Assembly: GCA_030432775.1 (NCBI GenBank)
Contig: JAUILO010000039.1
Coordinates: forward strand, 1-17,673
Origin: Alphaproteobacteria bacterium
Lineage (GTDB): Bacteria > Pseudomonadota > Alphaproteobacteria > Micavibrionales > Micavibrionaceae
DNA: 17,673 nt
Direction of reading: 5' to 3'
Part shown: positions 1-7,259 of the stretch, one piece after another
Position numbering within the stretch: the first letter of the stretch is position 1
How the letters are laid out: every line of letters starts with the position of its first letter
Program-made: the position numbers and the translations under genes
The notes under the pieces: generated by a model
Seen by the model: the letters and a program-made list of their open reading frames with translations, nothing else
Database searches by the model: none
Told to the model about the DNA's origin: nothing

Positions 1-113
1 TTGAAGCCCTTGCGTCTTTCCATGAAACCAAAGCTCAGATTGATATGTTGAGCGGAGCATACACGCAAGTCGCGGCTTCCACCCTTGACCAGAACACAAC
101 CCAAAAGGAATAG
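1..113 (+). CDS. C-terminal end of an outer-membrane efflux protein (probable CzcC/TolC family), partial
   Basis: An open frame enters from the left edge (first full codon at base 3) and ends with TAG at 111-113. The visible 36 residues end in Gln/Thr/Lys-rich sequence (DQNTTQKE). The tail is too short for a family assignment by itself. The call rests on context: the next two genes are the adaptor and pump of a CzcCBA-type tripartite efflux system, and the outer-membrane factor gene normally comes first. The stop is only 5 bases before the next ATG, and the AAGGAA at 105-110 inside this gene serves as that gene's ribosome binding site. The upstream frame could in principle be another protein. 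Confidence 0.55.
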   Translation, partial: EALASFHETKAQIDMLSGAYTQVAASTLDQNTTQKE

Positions 114-118
114 CAGAT

Positions 119-1201
119 ATGAAACACGCATTTTTAATTACAACCCTCACCCTAGCCCTTATGACATGGCCTTTATACAGCGCGTCTGTATGGGCTGCGG
201 AAGATGGACACGATCATCAAAGCGAACAAAACCACGATCAAGAGGAAGGCCACGGACATGATGATGGTCACGCCCATGATGATCATGGTGAAGAATCCGA
301 CGATCACGATGACCACGGACATGAAGCGCATCAGGAGGAAGATGAGCATGATGACCACGGGCATGGCGGGCATGACGAACATGAAGAAGGCAAAACCGAA
401 ATCACGCCAGATGCCGCAAAAAAAGCTGGGATCAAAGTAGCCACGGCGCAAGCTGGAGCGATTGCCAAGGAGGTGGTGCTAAACGGTCAGATTACTCTTA
501 ACCGCGATACAACAGCCAATGTAAGGGCGCGGTTTCCTGGTATTGTTCGTAGCGTGCCTATAAATCTTGGCCAATCCGTAAAAAAGGGAGATGTCCTAGC
601 ACGTCTGGAAAGCAATGAAAGCCTGCGGGACTACACCATCACAGCCCCTGTTTCCGGCGTGGTGTTAGAACGCAATACAAATGTCGGCGATGTGACAGGC
701 GATGAAACACTGTTTGTGATTGCTGATTTATCGAGTGTTTGGGCTAAATTTCATATCTTTCCGAAAGACGCGGATGTAATCCGTGAAGGCCAAAGCGTGC
801 GCGTACATACAGTTGAGCACGATAAAGAAACAGACAGTTCGATTAAGCTCTTCCTTCCGACAGCCGATGCGCTTAGTCAAACACATGTGGCTATTGTAGC
901 GTTGGATAATACGGAAGGGCATTGGCGTCCCGGATTAACAGTTGATGGTCACGTGGCTGTTTCACAAAAGAAATCTGCCGTTGTTGTTCCTGAGTTGGCT
1001 TTGCAGAGTATGGAGGGACAAACAGTTGTGTTTGTAACGCAAGGGCATGAATACGAAATGCGACCTGTTACTACAGGCAAAGGCGATGGCAAAACAGTTG
1101 AGATTCTTAATGGCTTAAAAGCCGGAGAAAAATATGTCAGCGAAGGCAGCTTCATTATAAAAGCCGATATTTTGAAATCCGGCGCAGCGCATGAACATTA
1201 A
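119..1201 (+). CDS. czcB: Heavy-metal RND efflux periplasmic adaptor subunit (CzcB-like), histidine-rich
   Basis: Membrane-fusion protein that would link an RND metal pump to its outer-membrane channel and hand over periplasmic metal. Residues 1-26 form a signal peptide (hydrophobic LITTLTLALM, cleavage near VWA-A). Residues 28-92 are an acidic, histidine-rich stretch with 17 His among Asp, Glu and Gly, an obvious metal-chelating segment. After it come the usual adaptor parts: a beta-barrel/lipoyl-like half (VRARFPGIVRSV, GQSVKKGDVLARLES near 137-166), the second half-motif (TITAPVSGVVLERN), and a C-terminal domain ending GSFIIKADILKS. The 360-residue length fits. AAGGAA lies 8 bases before ATG 119. 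It is co-directional with the pump gene 20 bases downstream. The His-rich region suggests Zn, Co, Cd or Ni rather than organic substrates, but the exact metal is inferred. The symbol is given by family resemblance. Confidence 0.88.
   Translation: MKHAFLITTLTLALMTWPLYSASVWAAEDGHDHQSEQNHDQEEGHGHDDGHAHDDHGEESDDHDDHGHEAHQEEDEHDDHGHGGHDEHEEGKTEITPDAAKKAGIKVATAQAGAIAKEVVLNGQITLNRDTTANVRARFPGIVRSVPINLGQSVKKGDVLARLESNESLRDYTITAPVSGVVLERNTNVGDVTGDETLFVIADLSSVWAKFHIFPKDADVIREGQSVRVHTVEHDKETDSSIKLFLPTADALSQTHVAIVALDNTEGHWRPGLTVDGHVAVSQKKSAVVVPELALQSMEGQTVVFVTQGHEYEMRPVTTGKGDGKTVEILNGLKAGEKYVSEGSFIIKADILKSGAAHEH
308..365 (+). repeat. Imperfect 16-base direct repeat encoding His/Asp-rich segment
   Basis: GATGACCACGGACATG at 308-323 recurs with one mismatch (GATGACCACGGGCATG) at 350-365 inside the adaptor gene. 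Both copies encode the same D-D-H-G-H peptide in frame. This low-complexity codon pattern is also why long spurious frames appear on both strands here. It could expand or contract by slippage. Confidence 0.55.
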
Positions 1202-1221
1202 GCGAATAGAGAGATAAAATT

Positions 1222-4200
1222 ATGTTAGAAAAAATTGTTGAAGCCTCCATACGCCATCGCTGGCTCGTTCTTATTGCAGTGCTCGGCGTTTGTGTGTTGG
1301 GTATTTATAACTTCAAACGGCTTTCCATTGATGCCGTGCCGGACATTACCAATGTTCAAATTCAAATTAATACGGAAGCGGCTGGTTACACACCCTTAGA
1401 GGTTGAGCAGCGCATTACATTCCCCGTTGAAACATCCCTTGCTGGTATTCCAAAGCTGGATTATACGCGCTCTATTTCCCGCTACGGCCTGTCTCAGGTC
1501 ACGGTGGTGTTTGAAGAAGACACAGATATTTATTTTGCGCGGCAGCTATTGGCTGAACGCTTGTCCGAAATCAAAAGCGAAATCCCCGAAGGCATAGAGC
1601 CAATGATGGGGCCGATTGCAACGGGTCTTGGCGAGATTTACATGTATACAGTTGAAGCCGAAGACGGTGCGCTCAAGGACGATGGCACAAAATACACGCC
1701 CATGGATTTACTGACCATTCAGGAGTGGGTAATTATGCCTCAACTCCGTAATCTCAAAGGCGTGATTGAAATCAACACGATTGGCGGCTATGAGCAGCAA
1801 TATCATGTCATGCCCTATCCTGAACAATTATTGTCTTACGATTTGACGATTTCTGATTTGATTGAAGCACTGGAGCATAACAACAATAACGTTGGCGCAG
1901 GCTATATTGAGAAATACGGAGAGCAATATCTCGTCCGTGTCCCCGGTCAGGTTAAAGACATTCCTGATATTCAAAACATCATTATTGCCAAACGCGGTGA
2001 GGTAACAATTCGCGTTGGTGATGTTGCCGATGTTGCTCTTGGTTCGCCTCTGCGCACAGGTGCAGCAACACAAAACGGTAAAGAAGTTGTTCTCGGCACG
2101 GCCATGATGCTGATGGGCGAAAACTCTCAAGAGGTTGCGCAGCGGGTTGCCGCAAAGCTGGAAATCGTCAATGACTCACTTCCTGAAGGTGTTCACGCAA
2201 CGGCTGTTTATGACCGAACCTCTCTTGTGGACCGCACAATCAAAACCGTTGAAAAGAACCTTGTTGAAGGCGCGTTGCTGGTGGTTGTGATCCTGTTCCT
2301 GCTTTTGGGGAATTTGAGAGCGGCTTTGATTACAGCCTTGGTTATTCCGATTGCTATGCTGATGACAATTACAGGCATGGTCGAAAACAAAGTGTCAGGT
2401 AATCTTATGAGCCTTGGTGCACTGGATTTCGGCCTTATTGTTGATGGCGCAGTAATCATCATCGAAAACTGCCTGCGGCGTTTTGGGATGGAACAGCACA
2501 GGCTTGGTCGTTTAATGACCAAAGAAGAACGTTTTTCCTTGGCTGCAAAAGCCACCACTGAAGTGATCACACCGAGTATTTTTGGAATTTTGATTATCAC
2601 GATTGTTTACATTCCGATCTTCTCGCTAACAGGTGTTGAGGGCAAGATGTTCCACCCGATGGCCTTTACGGTTGTTGTGGCGTTGCTCAGTGCGCTTGTG
2701 CTCTCGCTCACGTTCGTCCCTGCGGCGGTTGCCACATTTATTACAGGCAAAGTGCATGAAGAAGAAAACAAGGTAATAAGCGGCGCGAAGAAAGCTTATG
2801 AGCCACTTTTAAAATGGAGTTTACGCCATCCGGCCATCGTGATTTTTACCGCACTTGTTTTGGTGGTGATCAGTCTTTTTGGGGCATCCCGTATGGGCGC
2901 GGAATTTATTCCAAGCCTTGATGAAGGCGATATTGCCCTTCACGCCATGCGTATCCCCGGCACCAGTATGACTCAATCCACGCAAATGCAGCATGAGGTT
3001 GAAAAGACAGTATTGACCTTTGATGAGGTTAAAACAGTGTTCAGCAAGATTGGAACGCCGGAGGTGGCAACTGATCCTATGCCGCCCAATGTGGCTGATA
3101 CATTCGTTATGTTGAAGCCTCGTGATGAATGGCCTGATCCTTCTTTAGCTAAAGCGGAACTGGTTGAACGTATGGAGCAGGCTTTAGAAAAGTTACCGGG
3201 TAATAACTACGAATTTACCCAGCCGATCCAGATGCGTTTTAATGAGCTTATTTCCGGTGTTAGAAGCGATCTGGCAGTTAAGCTTTATGGTGATGATCTT
3301 GATCAGCTTCTTAAAACCGCGCAGGAAATAGAAGCGGCAGTTAAGAAGGTTGAAGGAGCCGCCGATGTGAAGGTCGAACAGACATCCGGCCTGCCGACCT
3401 TAAGCATTCTTCCCGACCGCAAACGTCTTGATCTATACGGCCTGAATATTGCCGATGTGCAGGATGTTGTGCAAATTGCAATGGGTGGTCGTGAGGCAGG
3501 GCAGGTCTTTGAAGGCGATAGACGCTTTGATCTTGTTGTGCGTTTGCCTGAAAAGCTTCGCACCGATATTAAGAGCCTTGAGATGCTTCCTATTCCACTT
3601 CCGGGCGCAGAGCAAGAAGGTGCCGATGAAACACCTGATTACGTGCCTTTGAAAGAAGTAGCCGATCTCGATATTGCTTATGGTCACGCACAGATCAGCC
3701 GAGAGAATGGAAAGCGGCGCATCTTTGTGACTTCGAATGTACGTGGACGTGATCTAGCCAGTTTTGTTACTGACGTTCAAAGCGTTGTGCGCGAAAAGGT
3801 CGATATTCCTGCCGGGTATTGGGCGGCACGTTTGAGCAGCTTATATCCGCTAAGCAGCGTTTGATGGTTGTTGTGCCGATTTCACTCTTATTGATTTTCG
3901 GCTTGCTCTTTATGGCTTTTAATTCAGCGAGAGCGGCGTTGCTGGTTTTCTCTGGTGTGCCGCTAGCCCTAACGGGTGGTATCGCAGCATTGATATTACG
4001 CGACATTCCTTTGTCAATTTCCGCAGGTGTGGGTTTTATTGCCCTGTCTGGTGTAGCGGTGCTAAACGGCGTTGTTATGCTGTCTTTCATCCGCGATCTG
4101 GAAGCCAAAGGAAAACCGCAAGAAGAAGCTATCATTGAGGGCGCATTAACACGCCTCCGGCCTGTCCTTATGACCGCGCTTGTCGCTAGTCTTGGCTTTG

Positions 4201-4379
4201 TACCGATGGCCTTTAATGTCGGTGCAGGGTCGGAAGTTCAAAGACCACTCGCCACCGTGGTAATTGGAGGCATCATATCTTCAACTATTCTGACATTACT
4301 GGTTCTTCCAGCTTTGTATAAGTGGTTCCCTAGCCATATCGGTATCCGCCGAAAAACTAAACCTCAACCAACCTCATAG
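1222..4379 (+). pseudogene. czcA: CzcA-like heavy-metal RND efflux pump, frameshifted near 3820
   Basis: Inner-membrane proton-driven pump exporting divalent cations (HME-RND family). The first frame (1222-3864) begins MLEKIVEASIRHRWLV, as in CzcA. It carries DFGLIVDGAVIIIEN, with D402, D408 and E415 forming the proton-relay triad typical of Zn/Co/Cd pumps; copper pumps of the CusA type differ here. At about 3820 the frame shifts: frame one reads PAGYW then AARLSSLYPL and stops, while the frame offset by one continues GGTFEQLISAKQRLMVVVP through the last membrane helices to TAG 4377-4379. CzcA proteins have GYW-x-x-WGG-TFEQL at this point, so about 10 bases (x-x-W-G minus two) appear lost. 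Adding 10 bases gives 3168, a multiple of three, for 1055 residues, the normal family length. As read, the product loses the C-terminal transmembrane helices and should be inactive. A sequencing or assembly error cannot be excluded. Confidence 0.88.
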
Positions 4380-4392
4380 AAGGAGAAAAACT

Positions 4393-4644
4393 ATGAAGAC
4401 ATTAACACTCTTAACTGCTGCCATTATTATGCTTGGGCTTGGCGCGGCACAAGCAGGTACGCAGGATTATACACCGGAGCAAATTAAAGAAATGCCGCGC
4501 TTTAGCAGCATTGAGCAACAGCGTTGTCCTAAGGCACGTTTTACATCGGTAAAGAAACGCCTTGAATGTAAAAAAGAAGTGCGTGTTGAGCTTTTTGAAA
4601 AAAGACAGGCTAGAGAAGTAGTTAAGAAAAATGATAAAGGATAA
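4393..4644 (+). CDS. Small secreted basic protein of unknown function at the end of the metal efflux operon
   Basis: 83 residues. Residues 1-21 are a clear signal peptide (LLTAAIIMLGLG, cleavage at AQA-G). The mature part is about 62 residues, rich in Lys, Arg and Glu, with two cysteines (C45 in QQRCPK and C59 in RLECKK) that could form a disulfide or bind a metal. AAGGAGAAAA at 4379-4388 is a strong ribosome binding site, and the gene starts 13 bases after the pump stop, so it is probably cotranscribed. I do not recognise the family. Its location suggests an accessory periplasmic role in metal efflux, such as a small metal-binding protein, but this is inference only. Confidence 0.72.
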   Translation: MKTLTLLTAAIIMLGLGAAQAGTQDYTPEQIKEMPRFSSIEQQRCPKARFTSVKKRLECKKEVRVELFEKRQAREVVKKNDKG

Positions 4645-4662
4645 ACTGTTGCAGTTGTCCTT
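4637..4662 (+). terminator. Possible weak terminator hairpin after the metal operon
   Basis: AAGGA pairs with TCCTT and AACTG with CAGTT around a TTG loop, with one bulged base and a T-G pair between the stems. The hairpin overlaps the stop codon and is followed by ATATTT rather than a clear T-run, so factor-independent termination is uncertain. Confidence 0.3.
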
Positions 4663-4840
4663 ATATTTCATATCCGTAATAAGGCGATAATAAGGTGGAA
4701 AGGAACGGTTTGAGCCTGAACGATATTGAACGAGCTGTTTAATCGCCTAATAAAACACCGCTACAACCCCTTATTTTCTGCTGTTTTTTATGGTGTTATA
4801 TGGCTCAATATTAAACCATATTACAATTACCATAATCAAA

Positions 4841-4885
4841 CTCCAAAACCGTAGGTCGCGGGTTCGAACCCTGCTGCCCCTGCCA
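4841..4885 (+). other. Truncated tRNA-Trp (anticodon CCA), 3' half only: probable attachment-site scar
   Basis: The sequence reads as a tRNA from the anticodon loop onward: loop CTCCAAA (anticodon CCA, Trp), the 3' anticodon-stem strand ACCGT, a 5-base variable loop, T-stem GCGGG, T-loop TTCGAAC, T-stem CCTGC, acceptor strand TGCCCCT, discriminator G and encoded CCA. The upstream bases TCAAA do not pair with ACCGT, and no D-arm or AGGGGCA acceptor strand precedes it, so this is not a functional gene. Tyrosine integrases commonly recombine within tRNA 3' halves and leave such a copy at the far end of the inserted element. Given the orientation, the element would lie to the left and include the metal efflux genes. 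No integrase is visible in the window. Confidence 0.8.
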
Positions 4886-4931
4886 CCAAACCGCGGAAAT
4901 CCGCACTTCTCCAAATATTACTGTTTTCTAA

Positions 4932-4958
4932 GCAACCATGGGCTTTCCGTGGGGTTGC
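4932..4958. terminator. Hairpin, possible terminator
   Basis: GCAACC (4932-4937) pairs perfectly with GGTTGC (4953-4958). Additional imperfect pairs inside close on a CTTT loop. Moderately T-rich sequence follows on the + strand (GTTTGCTTTTAATATT). It also lies just past the end of the doubtful - strand frame at 4968-5177. Which strand it serves, if either, is unclear. Confidence 0.3.
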
Positions 4959-4967
4959 CGTTTGCTT

Positions 4968-5177
4968 TTAATATTCGTTTATAATTGCATCAAAAGCCGA
5001 CCATAGTTTGTATTTCACACGATCTATGTGCCAGTATTTTAACATCTTAGTAGGCCTGCCTGTTTTAAGGTCTCTTGGGTGCGAGGTGTGAGATTTTTTT
5101 CTGTATTCGTGTATTTGTGTGAAAGCAATAATGACATCAGGAAGTTTGGTTTGAATGTCAGGGCTACTGTTAAGCAT
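4968..5177 (-). CDS. Doubtful small hypothetical protein
   Basis: 69 residues with a fairly natural composition (many Lys, His, Tyr; for example RPTKMLKYWHIDRV). No signal peptide, membrane segment or family is recognised. A GGAG lies only 2 bases before the ATG, a poor ribosome binding spacing. It occupies the gene-poor zone between the tRNA scar and the lipase fragment and may be a remnant or chance frame. Confidence 0.22.
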   Translation of the reverse strand: MLNSSPDIQTKLPDVIIAFTQIHEYRKKSHTSHPRDLKTGRPTKMLKYWHIDRVKYKLWSAFDAIINEY

Positions 5178-5265
5178 AACTCCAAAATACCCTGACGACG
5201 TACATGCGTTAGAAAAGATGAAATATGTAAAATTATTCAGTTTTAAAACCGGAGAGAAAAAATGA
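5155..5265 (+). CDS. Doubtful 36-residue ORF preceding the lipase fragment
   Basis: Starts at ATG 5155 directly after an in-frame TGA and ends in TGA 5263-5265, forming an ATGA overlap with ATG 5262. The peptide ends KLFSFKTGEKK. The only reason to list it is the layout: at 15595 the related lipase-like ORF also starts in an ATGA overlap with an upstream gene. It could be the C-terminal remnant of a partner gene or mere chance. Confidence 0.2.
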   Translation: MSGLLLSITPKYPDDVHALEKMKYVKLFSFKTGEKK

Positions 5266-5380
5266 CATTACACCTGAACTGATGAATGCCATTCTGTCAA
5301 TGGATTCCTATAATCGCGGGTATGAAGCGGGCATCGTAAAAGTACGGCAACTTAGCAAGCTGTTATTGGTTTGGTGGTGA
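5262..5380 (+). pseudogene. N-terminal remnant of a lipase-like (alpha/beta-hydrolase, DUF2974-type) gene
   Basis: The frame starting at 5264 reads DITPELMNAILSMDSYNRGY and then EAGI before losing resemblance and stopping at 5378-5380. This matches the start of the ORF at 15595 (ILSMDAYNRGYDPGI). A good ribosome binding site (GGAG at 5251-5254) precedes ATG 5262, but that ATG is out of frame with the conserved segment, giving only MTLHLN and a stop. A small deletion just after the start (four bases would fit) probably occurred. Everything downstream of about residue 25 is missing, and the remnant runs into the 3' end of the SulP gene on the other strand. The family name is recalled from the N-terminal motif; the fragment motif itself is certain. 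Confidence 0.6.
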
Positions 5381-6628
5381 CCAATCGCTTTTTGTGCCAT
5401 TGCGGTGGCTGAGTTCAAAAGCTAGCCCCAAGGCGACCCCAACGCCAATAGCAACGGTGAGGTCGACAACAACGGTTAGGACCATAGTCAAAAGCAATAG
5501 GAATTTATCGTGGTTTGCTCCGCGCGCATATTCTCCCCATTTTTTAGGCTCGCTCATATTCCATGCAGTGATCATCAAGAGCGCAGCCAAAGCGGGCATC
5601 GCTAAGTAACCTGCTAAAGGTGCGGCTAACAGCATAATCAATAAAATTACAAGAGCATGTATGATCCCTGAAACGGGTGTTTTTCCTCCTGCTTTTACAT
5701 TGGTTGCGGTGCGGGCAATTGCGCCTGTTGCGGGCAGGCCTGCGAAAAGCGCCGAACCGATATTGGCAACGCCTTGCGCTAACAATTCCGCATTGGGGCG
5801 ATGTTTGCCGTCTGTCATTCTATCTGCCACCATAGCGGATAGGAGAGATTCAACCCCCGCCAGAAACGCGATCACAAAGGCAGATGGAAGAAGTTCTATA
5901 ATACGGTCTGTTGAAATGGATGGAAGCTTTGGCAATGGCAGCTGGCTTGGTAATTCTCCAAAACGTGAGCCCAATGTGTCAACGGATAGCCCTGTGAAAT
6001 ATACAAGAGCCGAGCCAATACCAACGGCGATAATTAGACCGGGAAAGCGAGGGAAGAAGCGCACAAAGGCTATAATCAGCACCAGTGTCAGTGCGGCAAT
6101 AGAAAAAGCAGAGAGGTTAAAATTGTCCCGTCCCTCCCACAGTACCGGTATTTTTTCAAGAAACTCTGCCGGAATATGTTGTAAAGAAAGCCCTAGAAAA
6201 TCGGGGATCTGGCTTGTGGCAATCACGATGGCAATACCGATGGTAAAACCGCTAACAACGGATTCCGGTACATAGGATATTAAACGTCCTGCTCTGAAAT
6301 ATCCGGCGATGAGCAATATAATACCAGCCATAAACGTTGCAAGCACAAGCCCGTCATAGCCGTGATTGGCGATAATGCTGAATACGACAACAATGAACGC
6401 TCCGGTCGGTCCACCGATTTGTACGCGACTGCCGCCGAAGAAGGAGATAAGAAATCCTGCGACAATAGCCGTAACCAATCCGGTTTCCGGCTGCGCGCCC
6501 GATGCAATAGCAATCGCTAAACTAAGCGGAAGAGCCACCATTGCTACAGTGATACCCGCAACAAGGTCGGCTATAAATTGTGAACGATCATAGGTTTTTA
6601 TTGTCGTAAAAATCTTTGGCTGGCGCAT
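5363..6628 (-). CDS. SulP-family inorganic anion transporter lacking a STAS domain
   Basis: Inner-membrane anion (sulfate/bicarbonate-type) carrier. Conserved SulP elements are visible: FIADLVAGITVAMVALPLS at the start, the substrate-region motif GGPTGAFIVVV, VPESVVSGFTIGIA, and PATGAIARTATNVKAGGKTP followed by the last helices ending VALGLAFEL. The whole protein is strongly hydrophobic with about 10-12 membrane segments. At 421 residues it is short: most SulP proteins run past 480 and carry a cytoplasmic STAS domain, which is absent here. The frame ends within a short hydrophilic tail that overlaps, in antisense, the lipase remnant, so a 3' truncation is possible. Start ATG at 6626-6628 is preceded by AAGGG. 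The actual substrate cannot be told from sequence. Confidence 0.87.
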   Translation of the reverse strand: MRQPKIFTTIKTYDRSQFIADLVAGITVAMVALPLSLAIAIASGAQPETGLVTAIVAGFLISFFGGSRVQIGGPTGAFIVVVFSIIANHGYDGLVLATFMAGIILLIAGYFRAGRLISYVPESVVSGFTIGIAIVIATSQIPDFLGLSLQHIPAEFLEKIPVLWEGRDNFNLSAFSIAALTLVLIIAFVRFFPRFPGLIIAVGIGSALVYFTGLSVDTLGSRFGELPSQLPLPKLPSISTDRIIELLPSAFVIAFLAGVESLLSAMVADRMTDGKHRPNAELLAQGVANIGSALFAGLPATGAIARTATNVKAGGKTPVSGIIHALVILLIMLLAAPLAGYLAMPALAALLMITAWNMSEPKKWGEYARGANHDKFLLLLTMVLTVVVDLTVAIGVGVALGLAFELSHRNGTKSDWSPPNQ

Positions 6629-6644
6629 TTTACCCTTTTTAATC

Positions 6645-6658
6645 AGAATTGTTATTCT
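6645..6658. promoter_or_regulatory. Small palindrome upstream of the SulP gene, candidate operator
   Basis: AGAAT-TGTT-ATTCT, a perfect 5-base inverted repeat in AT-rich DNA 17 bases before the SulP start codon, with an adjoining partial repeat ATTCTAATAG. It is positioned where a repressor or promoter element would be. No regulator family is assigned. Confidence 0.25.
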
Positions 6659-6702
6659 ATTCTAATAGAGAAAATTATTACCAGATACTAAGCGCTGTTA
6701 TT

Positions 6703-7150
6703 TTACTTTACCACAATTAATGTTTTGTTGAACACAGACTTAAACCGCTCAAAATCCTCTATTTGAGGCAAGAGCCCTAAGTCATCGAGTTCGATTACAT
6801 TGATATCAGCATTTCGCGCTTTTACTTGTGCGCCCAATTGATCATAACGGCCAAGATTTCGCTTTACACCTTCTCGCTTCCAATTTCGCCCGGGGCTGTA
6901 CGATCGCGGGTTCCCATGATTAATGTAACAGGGTCTTCAAAATCTTTAAATTCTTCGATAACCGGACCGGTAAATATCATGCCGTAGGCTCGTGCGCTAA
7001 TCATGGCCAGATGAGCCCAGTCCGGTCCATTCACCCAGTCTTTCATGGGAGCTGTTAACGCGGCGTATTTATCATTCCATGCACCATCGTAGTAATTTTG
7101 CTTTTGGTAATTGATGATTTTCTCTGGTTCTTGTCGTAGTTCGCTTTAGT
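6703..7150 (-). pseudogene. Alpha/beta-hydrolase pseudogene, 5'-truncated and frameshifted
   Basis: On the - strand a frame from about 7143 reads QEPEKIINYQKQNYYDGAW, WNDKYAALTAPMKDWV, then FTGPVIEEFKDFEDPVTLIMG and GTRDRTAPGE, typical of the C-terminal half of an alpha/beta-hydrolase (the Asp in RDRTAPG is the acid residue). It then shifts frame: the next segment is WKREGVKRNLGRYDQLG and continues to a TAA at 6703-6705. Restoring one A in the run at about 6888-6890 would join the two. The expected catalytic His in DDLGH-x-PQ reads Leu (DDLGLLPQ). An in-frame stop lies at about 7146 and no N-terminal half with the nucleophile is present. Several independent lesions make this a genuine pseudogene rather than a sequencing error. 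Confidence 0.78.
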
Positions 7151-7259
7151 CTGACAGCGCTCGCAAAAACATCGAAATTGAGATGTCAATTAACGGAAAT
7201 TGTTTTCCATGACCTTATTTATTGCCCTATGTGTGATAGCCTTTAGTATAAAAGCTAAT

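Larger units (their letters stand above)
4886..5250. other. Gene-poor stretch after the tRNA scar
   Basis: About 365 bases with no well-supported gene. It holds a short GC-rich palindrome directly after the tRNA end (GCGGAAATCCGC at 4891-4902, like a post-tRNA hairpin), the 4932-4958 hairpin, and two weakly supported small frames listed separately. In intact alphaproteobacterial genomes secE-nusG often follows tRNA-Trp. It does not here, consistent with further insertion or rearrangement. Confidence 0.5.

Noticed and set aside
173..451. Open frames on both strands across the His-rich region
   Set aside because: They arise from the low-complexity His/Asp/Gly codon repeats of the adaptor gene; compositions are implausible (Met/Ile/Val runs).
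3800..3870. Programmed ribosomal frameshift in the CzcA-like gene
   Set aside because: No slippery heptamer or downstream structure is evident, and conserved residues are missing at the junction; a deletion explains the length and frame better.
4682..4742. Short frame ending ERNGLSLNDIERAV before the tRNA scar
   Set aside because: Only about 20 codons after a stop, no ribosome binding site or recognisable domain; not enough to call a gene remnant.
4700..4885. Intron-containing, complete tRNA-Trp
   Set aside because: No 5' half (acceptor AGGGGCA, D-arm) was found upstream, and the bases before the anticodon loop cannot pair with the 3' anticodon strand.
4790..4984. + strand ORF of 64 codons
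   Set aside because: It reads through the tRNA-Trp fragment and the hairpin; its sequence has no protein-like features.
6864..7046. Independent 60-residue - strand gene
   Set aside because: It is the middle of the hydrolase pseudogene: similarity continues upstream of its Met and downstream in a shifted frame.
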